Source: Vreelandella olivaria
GTDB taxonomy: Bacteria > Pseudomonadota > Gammaproteobacteria > Pseudomonadales > Halomonadaceae
Assembly: GCA_004295565.1 (NCBI GenBank)
Contig: AP019416.1
Coordinates: 1,116,001-1,180,000, forward strand
Reading direction: 5' to 3'
Length of the DNA stretch: 64,000 nt
How positions within the stretch are numbered: position 1 is the stretch's first letter; each line of letters opens with the position of its first letter. The translations under genes and the position numbers were made by a program. Positions 20,243 through 30,364 of this stretch are shown here, piece after piece. The notes beneath the pieces were generated by a model. It saw only the letters and a program-made list of their open reading frames with translations. It had not been told where the DNA came from and made no database searches.

Positions 20243-20734
20243 TTAGCTATTGTCATCATTAATATCTAACGCTTCACGAGTGCGCTGCCAAGCGCTCTCA
20301 GCACCCTCTTGCGTCGTTTGCCAAGCGTCGCGAGCGTTAGCTTTGGTCTGCTCCCACCACTCGTTATTGTAAGCAGGGAAGGCTTCTACTTCTTCCTGGC
20401 TCGCTTCGACCATGATGCGATGCTTTGTATCACCATCGGTTTCCGTTTCGCTTTCGAGGGTAAAGTAATCAGTGTCAACAACGATCTCTCGGCCGCCAAG
20501 GCCAAGTACTGAGCCACTTTCGATCACAATCGCGGTAATCCGCATCTCTTCATCAAACAGAATGTCATCAACATCGCCAATCTCTTCACCAGAACCGCCG
20601 GCGAAATAGACTTCTGCATCGAGGATGTCATCGGCAGAGTACATGCCCTGTGGCTCGTTTTGGGCATGAGCGCTCATGGCAAAGCCCCCGATTAGGACAG
20701 TACCGATCACTGTTGACAGAATTGTCTTACGCAT
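20243..20734 (-). CDS. secreted PRC-barrel domain protein
   Basis: An intact ~163-residue protein with a signal peptide (ILSTVIGTVLIGGFAMSAHA). A PRC-barrel-like beta domain follows (GSGEEIGDVDDILFDEEMRI, then ITAIVIESGSVLGLGGREI). The C-terminal tail is rich in Trp, Glu and Gln (WEQTKANARDAWQTTQEGA). PRC-barrel proteins of this type sit in the periplasm or on the membrane; their role is unclear but often linked to stress. ATG 20734 has GGAGAG upstream. The gene follows csbD on the same strand, ~110 bp away, so the two may be co-expressed. Confidence 0.78.
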   Translation of the reverse strand: MRKTILSTVIGTVLIGGFAMSAHAQNEPQGMYSADDILDAEVYFAGGSGEEIGDVDDILFDEEMRITAIVIESGSVLGLGGREIVVDTDYFTLESETETDGDTKHRIMVEASQEEVEAFPAYNNEWWEQTKANARDAWQTTQEGAESAWQRTREALDINDDNS

Positions 20735-20843
20735 AGCATCTCTCCATGTGGCTACGAAAATGTTAAGCCGCTTATCGGATGGTGCTAGCCAACCGACAGA
20801 CTTAAAACAGGAATAGAGTGTTATAGAAGGAGCAGGCAAAACG

Positions 20844-21041
20844 CTACTGTTTGTCAGCCCAGTCGTCGGCTTGGCGCTCTGCTTCTTCGCGCTCAAGGCC
20901 GTACTTCTGCTGAAGCTTGCCTACCAGTTGATCTTTCTTACCGCCGATTTGATCCAATTCATCGTCAGTAAGCTCACCCCAGCTCGCGCGGGCCTTGCCT
21001 CTCATCTCTTTCCATTTGCCTTCAATTTGATCCCAGTTCAT
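20844..21041 (-). CDS. CsbD family stress-response protein
   Basis: An intact 65-residue hydrophilic protein. It has the CsbD pattern: MNWDQIEGKWKEMRGKARAS at the start, then a LTDDELDQIGGKKDQLVGKL segment and an acidic, Trp-containing end. The family is small, helical and induced by general, osmotic or phosphate stress; its biochemical role is not known. AGGAG lies just upstream of the ATG at 21041. Confidence 0.92.
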   Translation of the reverse strand: MNWDQIEGKWKEMRGKARASWGELTDDELDQIGGKKDQLVGKLQQKYGLEREEAERQADDWADKQ

Positions 21042-21573
21042 TGCATCGCTCCTTGAGAATAGTGAACTTGATTAGGCATTTCTCAGGTTAGACCATATGT
21101 GCATGAGTGCAAGCCCTTGTTTCAGTGTGGTGTAAGTTAAAAGTGCTGGTCAGAAGCGAAATGCGATGTTAGGATGCGCCCTCCTCGCATGTGTTGACCC
21201 CTCCATCACGACGGTAAGCGTTAAACTGCATAATTGTTAATGAGTAGATGTTAATAGTTATTTGTAGTGTCGCTTGCGGGAACATCTCGCCAATTGCTAG
21301 ATGTTCATTGCTGTGTAGATGGCGCGCCTCCAGTATTTTGCCACACGGGTGAAATCGGCGCAGAAGGTCGCCACAGCGGTTGGCCCGCTAACGCGGTGTT
21401 TGCCAACCGGATGCTAGGTGCGACCGGCGTCTCCGACTCCATTGATGGCTTTGACCGCTACGGCGGTGCCTGTTATCGACAATGACCACTCTTTATGGCG
21501 TTGTGCGATGACAGAGTCAGAGACGCTTACGATGTTTTTTGCCGGTACTTACCGGCCTACCAAGGTGTGATTA
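21042..21573 (+). promoter_or_regulatory. long leader region upstream of the DEAD-box helicase gene
   Basis: About 530 bases without a recognisable gene, between csbD (minus) and the helicase start. Open frames across it (for example 21267-21485 and the stretch from 21495) have no recognisable protein character and are not continued by homologous sequence. Cold-inducible RNA helicases often have long structured 5' untranslated leaders, which would fit here, but I did not find a defined motif. Confidence 0.35.
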
Positions 21574-23288
21574 ATGACCTCGACTTCTGTCGCCTCGCCG
21601 AGCTTCGGCGATCTGGCTCTTTGCCTGCCGTTCTGTCTGCTGTTGAATCACAGGGCTATTTAGTTCCCTCGCCGATTCAGGCACAAACCATTCCCGCGCT
21701 GCTTGAAGGCCGCGATATGCTGGGCCAGGCCCAGACGGGTACCGGCAAAACCGCAGCGTTTGCATTACCGTTACTGTCACGTTTAGAACTGACTCGCCGT
21801 GAGCCGCAGGTGCTGGTAATGGCGCCAACCCGCGAATTGGCTCAGCAAGTAGCTGCTTCGTTTAGCAAGTATGGCCAAAACCTGAAAGGGCTCGAAGTGG
21901 CGACCCTATGCGGTGGTCAAGAGTACCGTGAGCAGTTGGGCGCCCTTAAGCGTGGTGCGCAAGTAGTAGTAGGCACCCCAGGACGTATTATTGATCACCT
22001 GGATCGCGGTAGCCTGAAGCTTGACGGCCTCTCTGCCCTGGTGCTGGACGAAGCTGATGAAATGTTGCGCATGGGCTTTATCGACGACGTAAAACGCGTG
22101 GTTGCCGATACCCCTAAAGATGCTCAGCGTGTGTTCTTCTCGGCAACACTGCCGACTGAAATCGAGCGCATCGTTAACCGCTACTTGGTTAACCCGGTGA
22201 AAGTCGCGATTGAGTCGGGCACTACGACCGGCGAAAACATCGAACAGCGCATCGTGCGCGTTGATGGCGGTGCTAAGCTGGAAGCGTTGTCGCGGATTCT
22301 TGAAGTCGAGCCGGTCGATGGGGCCATCGTCTTCGTGCGTACCCGTGCTGCGTGTACCACGCTGGTTGAGCAACTGACGGCGCGTGGCGTTAACGCCGCA
22401 GGTTTGTCGGGTGATCTGGATCAGAGCCTGCGTGAGCGCACAATTACCCGTTTGAAGCGTGGCAAAGTCGACGTGTTGATTGCGACTGATGTGGCCGCGC
22501 GTGGTCTTGACGTGTCGCGTATCACCCACGTTATCAACTATGACCTGCCCCAGGATGCGGAAGCCTACACGCACCGTATCGGCCGTACCGGTCGTGCGGG
22601 ACGTAGCGGTATCGCGATCACCTTTGCGGGCTTCCGTGAAGGCCGTAAAGTGGGCTGGATGGAGCAGGCAACTGGTCAGAAAATGACTGAAATGCCGCTG
22701 CCTGACGAAGCTGCTATTCGTGCCCATCGCGATGAGGTCTTCCATCAGCGTGTTCTTGCCTCCTTGACCAAAGGCGCCGAAGAGCAGCGTGCTTTGATTG
22801 AACGTCTGATCGAAGAGGGCCATGACCCGATCGAACTGACCTGCGCGTTTGCCGCCATGGCCCGTGCTGACGAAGCGCCGATTGGTCGCCTTCAGGCACC
22901 GCGCAAAGAGAAGCCTTCGCGTGATGGCGCGCCAGCCGGTAAGCCGGGTGCTCGTCGTGAACGCACTAGCGGCCCGACCGAAGGCATGACGCGTTACCGC
23001 GTTTCCGTTGGTCATAAAGATGGTGTTAAGCCGGGTCAACTAGTCGGCGCTCTGGCTAATGAAGGTGGCATTGAAGGCGCGCGTATCGGCCGTATCGATA
23101 TTCGCAACGCTTTCTCTGTGGTCGAACTGCCGAGCGGCTTGCCTGCGACGATTCTGACCAAGATGGCCCGTGCCCGTGTGGCTGGTCGTCCGCTGGAAAT
23201 CAGCGAAGACAGCGCACCGGCTGAGCGCGCTCCGCGCCGCCGTCGTGATGAAGGTGATGCGCCGGTTCGTCGTCGCGAACGCGCCTAA
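21574..23288 (+). CDS. deaD: DEAD-box RNA helicase, DeaD/CsdA-like with DbpA-type RNA-binding domain (one frameshift)
   Basis: ATP-dependent RNA helicase for ribosome assembly and mRNA unfolding. All motifs are present: Q motif (GYLVPSPIQAQTIP), I (AQTGTGKT), Ia (PTRELAQQ), Ib (TPGR), II (DEAD), III (SAT) and VI (HRIGRTGRAGR). The C-terminal half has a DbpA-like RNA-binding fold (YRVSVGHKDGVKPGQLVGAL) and a basic Arg-rich tail. I place the start at ATG 21574, preceded by AAGGT and reading MTSTSVASPSFGDLAL. A frame change near 21622 then joins LPAVLSAVESQGYLVP. The apparent upstream extension beginning at 21495 is an artefact of that frameshift. About 570 residues. Confidence 0.9.
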
Positions 23289-23331
23289 AGATTGATCAAT
23301 CGCCGTTAAACGGCGCCTGAGAAAATCTCAA

Positions 23332-23368
23332 ACGCCCCCGTACCTTTCCTGGTGCGGGGGCGTTTTTT
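23332..23368 (+). terminator. terminator after deaD
   Basis: A 13-pair stem ACGCCCCCGTACC (23332-23344) / GGTGCGGGGGCGT (23351-23363), one G-U pair, followed by six T. Confidence 0.9.
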
Positions 23369-23376
23369 GCTACCTT

Positions 23377-23410
23377 ATTCACCATTCACCATTCACCATT
23401 CACCATTCAC
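23377..23410. repeat. heptanucleotide tandem repeat (ATTCACC), 4.9 copies
   Basis: ATTCACC is repeated head to tail four times with a partial fifth copy, just before the ribosome site of the endonuclease V gene. Such 7-bp arrays can change copy number by slippage and could alter spacing in the promoter or leader; that effect is inference. Confidence 0.8.
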
Positions 23411-23428
23411 TGTTTCATGGAGGAAACC

Positions 23429-24113
23429 ATGCCCGCACCATTACACGAATGGAATCTGGCACCCAAGGAAGCGATGGCGCTGCAGTCGCAGTTGGCCAAG
23501 CGCTTGAAATGGCTGATCGCCTAGCGCCGGTAACGCATATCGCCGGGGTGGATATTGGTTTTGAAGAGGGGGCGAAATCACCCGGGCAGCGGTGGTGATA
23601 TTGAAGTGGGATCCTGCCACCGCACCCGATTTAAGCGTGGTAGAGCGGGTGGTGCACCGCGAGCCCACCCGTATGCCATACATCCCCGGTTTGCTTTCGT
23701 TTCGCGAAATCCCCGCCGCGCTGGGGGCGTTTGAAAAACTCAGCGTGATGCCGGAACTGGTAATGGTCGATGGACAAGGGATCGCCCACCCACGCCGGTT
23801 AGGGGTGGCCGCTCACCTAGGGCTATGGCTGGATTTGCCCACCATTGGGATTGCCAAGTCACGCCTCTATGGTCAACACGCTGAGGTGGGCGAGCAGCGC
23901 GGCGACTGGGTACCGCTTTACGCGGGGCCGGAAACCATTGGTGCCGTTTTACGCTCCCGCGCCAAGGTGAAACCGGTGTATGTATCGCCTGGGCACCGCA
24001 TCACGCTTGAAACCTCGATGGCCTGGGTGATGCGCTGCTTAGGGCGCACCAAACTGCCTGAGCCAACACGACTGGCGGATCGGCTGGCCTCACGGCGTGA
24101 TCAGCGTAAGTAG
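23429..24113 (+). CDS. nfi: endonuclease V (two frameshifts)
   Basis: DNA repair enzyme that nicks near deoxyinosine and other deaminated bases. From ATG 23429 (GGAGG upstream) the first frame reads LHEWNLAPKEAMALQSQLAK. Frame changes near 23512 and 23574 lead through APVTHIAGVDIGFEE, which holds the first catalytic Asp (VDI), into the main frame. That frame has the family motifs PYIPGLLSFREIPA, VDGQGIAHPRRLGVAAHLG and GIAKSRLYG. Composite length about 228 residues, as usual. The shifts are in short runs of A and G and look like errors. Confidence 0.9.
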
Positions 24114-24140
24114 ACGGCTCTTAAGGATTTTTGTTAGAAG

Positions 24141-24856
24141 CTATACGAACGCCAAAAAGCGACGCAGCAGGCTGGTGGCATCATGGCAGTCGACAATGTT
24201 CGCCAGCAGAGCGTCGGGCTCTTCGCCTTGGTCGCGTAGCGCGGCGCGTTGGCGCTCAAGGTAGGCGCGCATCACTGGCGCCGTAAACTCGGGTGAAACT
24301 GCACGCTCCACTGGCGCGGACCGTAGCGCAGCGCCTGGTGGGCGTCGTGGCTGTTGTGGGCTAGCACCGTACAACCTTGAGGCGCCTGCATCACCGATTG
24401 GGCGTGGGTCAAGTGGGCAGCAAAGCTTTCCGGTAGTTGGCTAAACAGCGGGTCTTGCTGGCCTGCTTGAGTTAGCCGCACGGTGCGTGTGCCCGACTCG
24501 CGGCCCGCCGGATGGTAGTCACTCACGCCACCAAAAGCGGCGGCCATTAACTGGTGGCCATAGCAAACGCCCAGCATCGGCATGTCGTTTGCCAATGCCT
24601 CTTGCAGCCAAGGCTTAAGCGCTTCGCTCCAGGGTTCGGCTTCGCTGACCATACTGTGCGAACCTGTAATGACAATGCCCGCGAGTGTATTTAGGTCGGG
24701 CGGGCTGGGGTGGCGGGTTGCATCCCACACCTGTAAATCTAAATGTGCCGGTAAAGCCGTGCTAAGCTGCTTTTCAAATAGCGTTTCAAAATCACCGTGC
24801 TGGTCGACAACTTCCGGAAAAGCGTCGCCGGTTTTAACGATCAATACACAGGCCAT
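24141..24856 (-). CDS. class I glutamine amidotransferase-like protein (GMP-synthase-like; one frameshift)
   Basis: A stand-alone GATase1 domain of ~238 residues. The oxyanion segment LAGIVITGSHSMVSE and the nucleophile elbow MLGVCYGHQLMAAAFGG (Cys) are followed by the catalytic His-Pro-Glu. A one-base shift near 24288 splits this HPE motif (FHP before it, EFTAPVMRAYLERQ after it). Members of this group are annotated as GMP-synthase-like amidotransferases; the acceptor is generally unknown. ATG 24856 has GAGGGAG in front. No synthetase domain is adjacent, so it is not a normal GuaA. Confidence 0.83.
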
Positions 24857-24947
24857 ATCACTCCCTCGGTAGGATGAAACGCAAACATTGAACAAAGGTC
24901 TTTCAGGAACAGCGCAAAGGCGTGAAGATAGCCTACCATGGCTTCTT

Positions 24948-24989
24948 AGTTGGTAAGAATGAGTTGGTAAGAACGAGCTGGTAAGAGCA
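24948..24989. repeat. 14-bp tandem repeat, three imperfect copies, upstream of tpx
   Basis: AGTTGGTAAGAATG, AGTTGGTAAGAACG and AGCTGGTAAGAGCA follow each other without a gap, about 30 bp before the thiol peroxidase start. It may bind a regulator or be simple repeat sequence. Confidence 0.7.
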
Positions 24990-25020
24990 CATTAATTATT
25001 AACGCCATAAGGAGAGGATA

Positions 25021-25520
25021 ATGCAACAGATTACCCGCGCAGGCGAACCGCTGGATGTGGCGGGCACGCTGCCCGCAAAGGGCAGGCGGCACCGGCGATG
25101 ACACTGACCAATACCGAGCTGCAAGACGTTACCCTCGATACCTATGCAGGCAAGCGCAAGGTGCTCAATATCATTCCCAGTGTAGATACGCCCACCTGTG
25201 CCATGTCCACGCGTCACTTTAATGAGCTGGCGTCTAATCTTGATGACACCGTGGTATTGGTCGTCTCTGCGGACTTACCCTTCGCAGCTAAACGCTTTTG
25301 TGGCGCAGAAGGGCTGGATAACGTCGAAACGCTATCGACTTTCCGCCATCCCGAGTTTCGCGAAGCCTGGGGCGTGGCGCTGTGTAACAACTCCATGGAA
25401 GGCCTTTGCGCTCGTGCCGTCGTGGTGCTCGATGCCGATAACCGCGTGCTGCATAGCGAGCTGGTGAGTGAGTTGAAGAATGAGCCTGATTATGAGGCTG
25501 CCTTGTCGGTGCTGAGCTAG
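25021..25520 (+). CDS. tpx: thiol peroxidase Tpx (one frameshift)
   Basis: Periplasmic or cytoplasmic 2-Cys peroxiredoxin that reduces lipid and other peroxides with thioredoxin. The start (MQQITRAGEPLDVAGTLP, with AAGGAG upstream) is separated from the rest by a one-base change near 25075. The main frame has the peroxidatic Cys in SVDTPTCAMSTRHFNE and the resolving Cys in AKRFCGAEGLDNV, both as in E. coli Tpx. Total about 166 residues. Its stop overlaps the stop of the convergent peptidase C26 gene by four bases. Confidence 0.9.
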
Positions 25521-26198
25521 CGCGGATGGCGCTTAGCATGTCGCTTTGATGCCCTCACCAGCGCGCGAATTAAGCGCTGTTGGGGGCGGTTGAAAATCAA
25601 CCACTCCGGGTGCCACTGCACGCCAATCAAAAAGTCGTGCTCCCGCGACTCAATCCCTTGCACCAAACCATCCCTGTCCCGTGCAACGATTTCAATCCCT
25701 TTGCCCGCCTGATAAACGGCCTGATGATGCAGGCTGTTAACCCGGCACCAGGTGACCCCCAGTAAACGATGTAGCTTACTCGCTCCCACGATATCAACGG
25801 TTTTGCGCGGCAGAACGGTACGGCGCCTTTTAGCCCTTCATGGGTGGTGTAGATATCCGGATCCAGTGTGCCACCCAGGTGCACGTTGATTAATTGCGCC
25901 CCCGGCAAATGCCCAACACCGGTGTATGCAGTGGGATAAAGCGTTCGAGTAGGGCGAGTTCCAACTCGTCCCGCGCAGGGTCTAAACGAACATCCAGTTG
26001 TACTTCGCCACCGTAAAGGTGGGCCTGAATATCATCTCCACCGCCAATGATTAAGCCGTCGAGGCTTTCAGGCTTCGGGCGCGAAGGGGACAGCCGTAGC
26101 GGTTTGCCGCCATGCCGCCAGACGGCAAACCAATCGAAACACCACGCTAAATGGCTTTTTTGGTCAGAGGTAGTAATTCCGATAAGCGGCCGAGACAT
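25517..26198 (-). CDS. peptidase C26 / gamma-glutamyl-GABA hydrolase-like class I amidotransferase (two frameshifts)
   Basis: Cysteine hydrolase of the PuuD group. The start MSRPLIGITTSDQKSHLAW leads to an LDGLIIGGGDDIQAHLYGG oxyanion segment and the nucleophile elbow VLGICRGRN. A frame change near 25905 gives the family signature LPGAQLINVHLGGTL. After another near 25800 comes HHQAVYQAGKGIEIVARD and the catalytic HPE in VQWHPEW. It lies 45 bp behind an amidoligase gene on the same strand. In known amidoligase operons such a hydrolase partners the ligase, so it probably acts on the isopeptide or gamma-glutamyl-type product rather than in putrescine breakdown. Confidence 0.85.
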
Positions 26199-26243
26199 GC
26201 GTGTGGTTTCTCACTGTTGCGGGAAATAAAGAACGAAAAAAAA

Positions 26244-27251
26244 CTAGTGTTTACGGCGTAGCCAGTGGGTCAGTTTCTCTTTTACGCGGGTCAATATGGG
26301 TCGGTTATGATCGGCGATATACTCATCGCACCGGGCGAGCAAAACCTCAGAATTGGCGGCCAGTTTCTCAACTTCCACCCAACGATTCCACTCGATCACT
26401 GAGCCCCATCCAGGCTGGGAAAGTTGAGCGTTGGGTAAGCGGTAGTGAAAGGTGGGGCGCGGCGGTAAGCTGCGTATGCAGCAGTTCATGAGGGTGGTCA
26501 GGGCGCAGAAAGGCAAATAGCGGCAGCATGTCCAGCTCACGGTTGCGGGTTGGGTTGTGGTGCAGGTAGTCGTCAATCAATGTATCGAGATCAGGCGAAT
26601 AGCGGCTATCCAGCACTTTTAGCGCATAAGCTTTGTGAAATGGGTTGGCATGGGGCAGCATCTCACGGGTAATGTCGACTTTGATTTCGTCTCGAAGCCA
26701 GCCAGCCAGCAGCAGATAAGCGCGTAGCATAGCGAGCAAGTAGTCAACGTCAAAGCGCTCTACTTCAGGGTTTAGGTGTAACCCGAACCCATACAGCAGG
26801 CTGGCATCGGTACCCTTGGCGCCGTGTTTACGCAGAGCTTCAAACAGGGCGTCTAACTCTTCCAGCTCATTCCAGGGTATTGGTGGGCAAACAATTTCGG
26901 TCGGTACCAGGCCGGTGACCATATCACCAATCAATTCGCGGGTTTTTTGGTGAAATTCGACTCGTCGCTGATGCTGATGTCGCGCCCACTCGCTATCTTC
27001 AGCGAGCGGGACATCGACCAGCGACTTATCGGGATGCGCGTACTGGGTGTCGAGTTCGATATCAAATTCGCCCCAACGGGTATCTTCAACCAGTAGCCGA
27101 TGGGGCTTACCACGTTAAGCTCCCCGCCAAACAGCTCGCGTACGATCATCGCCGTATCCCGGGGTGGCAGGCCAGCGAATTCAATTTCGACGCCAACTTG
27201 CCGGATTTTCCCGTGGCTATTTAAGCGATTAGGTGGAGCTTGTAGCGTCAT
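26244..27251 (-). CDS. amidoligase (COOH-NH2 ligase, glutamine-synthetase-like fold; two frameshifts)
   Basis: First gene of a two-gene operon with a peptidase C26 amidotransferase. The start (ATG 27251, AAGGA upstream) gives KIRQVGVEIEFAGLPP, with the VEIEF motif that in this family carries a metal-binding Glu. A frame change near 27105 leads into VEDTRWGEFDIELDTQYAHP, then ASLLYGFGLHLNPEVERFDV (a GLHLNPE metal-binding motif like the His/Glu sets of glutamine synthetases). A second change near 26462 leads to QPGWGSVIEWNRWVEVEKLA and the stop. The composite of ~335 residues fits the Amidoligase_2 family, thought to form peptide-like bonds with ATP. The substrate is unknown. Confidence 0.82.
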
Positions 27252-27407
27252 CTCAGCATCCTTGAGGTGAACGTTTAAGCCTCCAGCCTATCATAGTCAC
27301 GCGTTGAGACTGAGCTTGTGGCCTGAGCTTATGACAAAGTTCAGTAAATTGAAGCGGTGGTAAATAATACGCAGATCGCCATCCAGGCTAATTTTCAGGA
27401 GTAAGGC

Positions 27408-29939
27408 GTGCGACAGCACTGGTTAATCAACTCGCTAATAGGCGTTGTCTTGTTTGTGTTAGCAAGCCTGACAGTGACGAGCATGGCAATCACCCAGGCC
27501 CAGGCCCAAGCGGTGTCGCTGCCCGGACTTAGCAGCGGTTCCGAAGAGCAAACGACCGAGGTTAGCGGCGAAGAGTTTCAGCGTTCGCTAAATGACGTCA
27601 TCACCATGCTCGAAAACGAGCAGCAGCGCACCGAGTTGCTTAAATCGCTACGCGAGCTGCAGGTTACGGCCGACGCTGCCAGCGCAGACGAAGGCGTGGT
27701 GCGTCAAGGGTTGCTGGGCGCTCTCGCCGACACCTTAAGTGATCTGGGGGATCAGGCCCAGGCAGGGGATTCACCGGTTGATCAGTGGTCGCGCCAACTG
27801 GTTCAGGGCGCAGAAGATTTGCGCGCGCTTAACGATGATGCCGACCAGGGCGAGGCCATTCGCGCGGTGGCCGAGGGAGCCGTGCTGGCCTTTATTTGGG
27901 GGGTGTTGCTGGTCGCCATGATTGCCTTTGGGCGTATGGTGGCCACCCGGCGGAGTGGCCGCTGGATCTCCCCAGGGATCCAAAAGGCTGGTTGATGGCG
28001 GTGCACTTCTTGCGGCGTATGCTGCCCTGGGCGTTGTCGTTTGCTATTACGCTGGGGATCGGGCAAGTGCTGCCTGATAGCCCTGGGCGCACGCTGGTAT
28101 TGGTAGTGGCCTATATTTGTGTGTGTGGGCGGGCACTCTCGGTGGTGTTTGAAACGGTCATCGCGTTCTTTAGCCGTGGCCACCGGTTTACCGCAGTTCA
28201 ACTGCTTCAACAGCGTGCGCTGCGTGGCCTGTTTGTGATTGGTGCCTTGATTGCGCTGGGCGATGCAGTTAACTCTTCTCGCTTGGTGGAAATGCTGGGC
28301 AGTGAGCTGTCGAGCCTGGTATCGGTACTTTCCAATATGCTGGCGGCGCTGTTTGCGGCGCGGTTTATTATCAAATTCAAACGGCCCGTGCGCCATTTGA
28401 TTTGCAATCGCCCCTTCAAGCAGCGTCGTGATGCCAGCACCGCGGTCGAAATGATTCGCTCCTTGGTGGGCTCTGGCACATCCCCGCGCTGTTACTGGTG
28501 AGTGGCTCGCTGCTGGCGATCTTTATCACCGTGGGGGATGTGGGTACCGCCCTGGCACGCTCGATTATTTCCGCCAGCCTGTTGGTGCTGACGCTGGTGG
28601 TCACTGGTTATTACGCCGCCAGGCGGAACGGATGGGCAAGCGTCGTCACCGCCACCGCCAGAGCCAGTACCGCAAGCGTTTGGAGCGTTTTGGTTTTGTG
28701 CTGGCGCATATCTGTTCGTGGATGGTATTTGCCGAGCTCTCGATGCAAGTGTGGGGCAGTTCGTTCTTTGGGCTGGGCCAGCAGGCCGTGGCCAGCGCGC
28801 GGATCGGTCAAGCGCTGGTGAGCCTGGGGGCCACCGTGCTCCTGGCGTGGCTAGTCTGGATCTTTGCCGATACCGCCATTCAGCGGGCACTCACGTCGTC
28901 GGCACGCTCGCGGGGCAGGCGGGTTAATCAGGCCCGGGCGCAAACCATTACGCCGATGATTCGCAATGTCATCTTTGTCACCATTCTGATCATTGCCGTC
29001 ATTGCTGGGCTCGCCAATCTGGGCGTCAACGTAACACCGCTGCTGGCCGGTGCCGGTGTCATCGGTCTGGCGATTGGTTTTGGTGCCCAGACGTTAGTAC
29101 AGGATTTGATCACCGGGATATTTATCTTGATCGAGGATTCCCTGGCGGTCGATGACTTCGTACAGATCAATAGCCATACCGGTACCGTTGAAGGGCTGAC
29201 CCTGCGCACCGTGCGGCTGCGCGATTTGGATGGGATTGTGCATATCATCACCTTCAGCCGCATTGAGTCGATTCATAACATGTCACGCCAGTTCGGCATC
29301 GCGCTGATGCGTATTCGCATTCCCTTTGATATGAAAATCGACGATGCGATTACGCTAATGCAGGAAACCGCTCAGGAACTGCGCCGTGATCCGATGATGC
29401 GCCACTACATCTGGTCGCCTCTGGAGATGCAGGGCGTTCAGGGTTTTGAAGATGGCTGCCCCATTTTACGTATGCGCTTTCGCACCGCGCCGGAGATGCA
29501 GTGGGATGTTTCACGGGCGTTTAACCTGCTGCTGAAGCAGCGTATGGAAGATCAACAGATTGACCTGGGCGTACCGCGTCTCAGCGTGAGCATGGAAGCG
29601 CGCGCCGAAGACCGTATGGAGGCCACCGCGGGGACTTCGTTCTCTTTAGAAGAGGGTTCACAAGAAAAAGCCGCGCAAGAAGCTAGCTCGTCTGAGAGTG
29701 AGCAGGGCAAGGGAGAAGCGACGCAAGCAAGTGAATCAAACGATGAGGATTATAAGCAACCGGCTCCGCCGAAGCCCGCGCCGCGTCCGACAAAAGCCGA
29801 GATACGCCAGGACGAGCAAGCGCGCAAGCACGATAAGACGACGAATCGGGCAGCCTCACATCGGCAAAAGCCCCAGGCACAGGGCGAGCCCCAGGGCGAT
29901 ACCTATGCCAGCCCCGGCGACGAACACGGCGATGAGTAG
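27408..29939 (+). CDS. MscS-family mechanosensitive channel with long N-terminal membrane region (three frameshifts)
   Basis: Large inner-membrane osmotic safety channel, joined to about 840 residues over frame changes near 27955, 28485 and 28625. It has a signal peptide, a helical periplasmic domain of ~130 residues, several extra membrane helices, and then the conserved pore region. The pore helix reads PLLAGAGVIGLAIGFGAQTL, the Gly/Ala-packed TM3 of MscS, followed by VQDLITGIFILIEDSLAVDD and the beta domain (VEGLTLRTVRLRDLDGIVHI). The last ~95 residues are a low-complexity charged tail (Glu, Ser, Gln, Lys). The start codon at 27408 is GTG, with AGGAG upstream. The tail overlaps the end of the convergent J-like gene. 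Confidence 0.87.
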
Positions 29940-30288
29940 CCATGGGCCGCGCAGGCGGCGCCAGCGGTTATACAGCGAGACCGCGTGGCTAACACGGTCA
30001 ACCAGTTCGTCGTGACGGGCAATAGCGTGGTCGGGGGGCAGCGAAAAGTCGTTGGCGACATCGCCCTGCCAGTGGGCGCTGTGGCTGAGCCCCAGGCGCG
30101 CGCGTAGCCTGCCAATATCGCTGACGGTGTCGTGCAGCGTATCGTATGTTTCGCGGCGTTCGGCAACCGCGAACACCGCCTCGGCATCCTGGCGTAGCGC
30201 GCTGTGCTGGCAGCTAGCCACAGCCTGGCTGATTTCCTGGTCGTTGGCCTCGGGGGGAAACGGCGAGGCGCTGATACAAATCGCGCAT
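29856..30288 (-). CDS. J-like domain protein with C-terminal membrane anchor (one frameshift)
   Basis: A ~143-residue protein starting MRDLYQRLAVSP. After a one-base shift in a run of G and A near 30255 it continues EANDQEISQAVASCQHSALR. The spacing resembles the first two helices of a J domain, but the HPD tripeptide needed to stimulate Hsp70 is missing. Later comes RRETYDTLHDTVSDIGRLRA, like the final J-domain helix. The end is a single hydrophobic helix (LLIAVFVAGAGIGIALGLAL), so it is probably tail-anchored in the inner membrane. It lies directly downstream of a full J-domain gene on the same strand, suggesting a partner or regulator. The fold assignment is moderate. Confidence 0.6.
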
Positions 30289-30364
30289 AGGGGGCTGTTG
30301 TTTCTCTTAGAACTCGTTTCTTGTGAACCGGCGCATAGTGCGAAACGTATAGCGTTACATGGTC

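Noticed and set aside
21267-21485. A 72-codon open frame upstream of deaD as a leader peptide
   Set aside because: No ribosome site and no recognisable composition; better explained as part of an untranslated leader.
21906-23039. A 377-codon open frame antisense to the DEAD-box helicase
   Set aside because: The plus strand has all helicase motifs; the antisense frame has no recognisable domain and is a codon-bias shadow.
27803-28890. Minus-strand open frames across the MscS gene
   Set aside because: Antisense shadows; the plus-strand frames join into one channel protein with signal peptide and pore motif.
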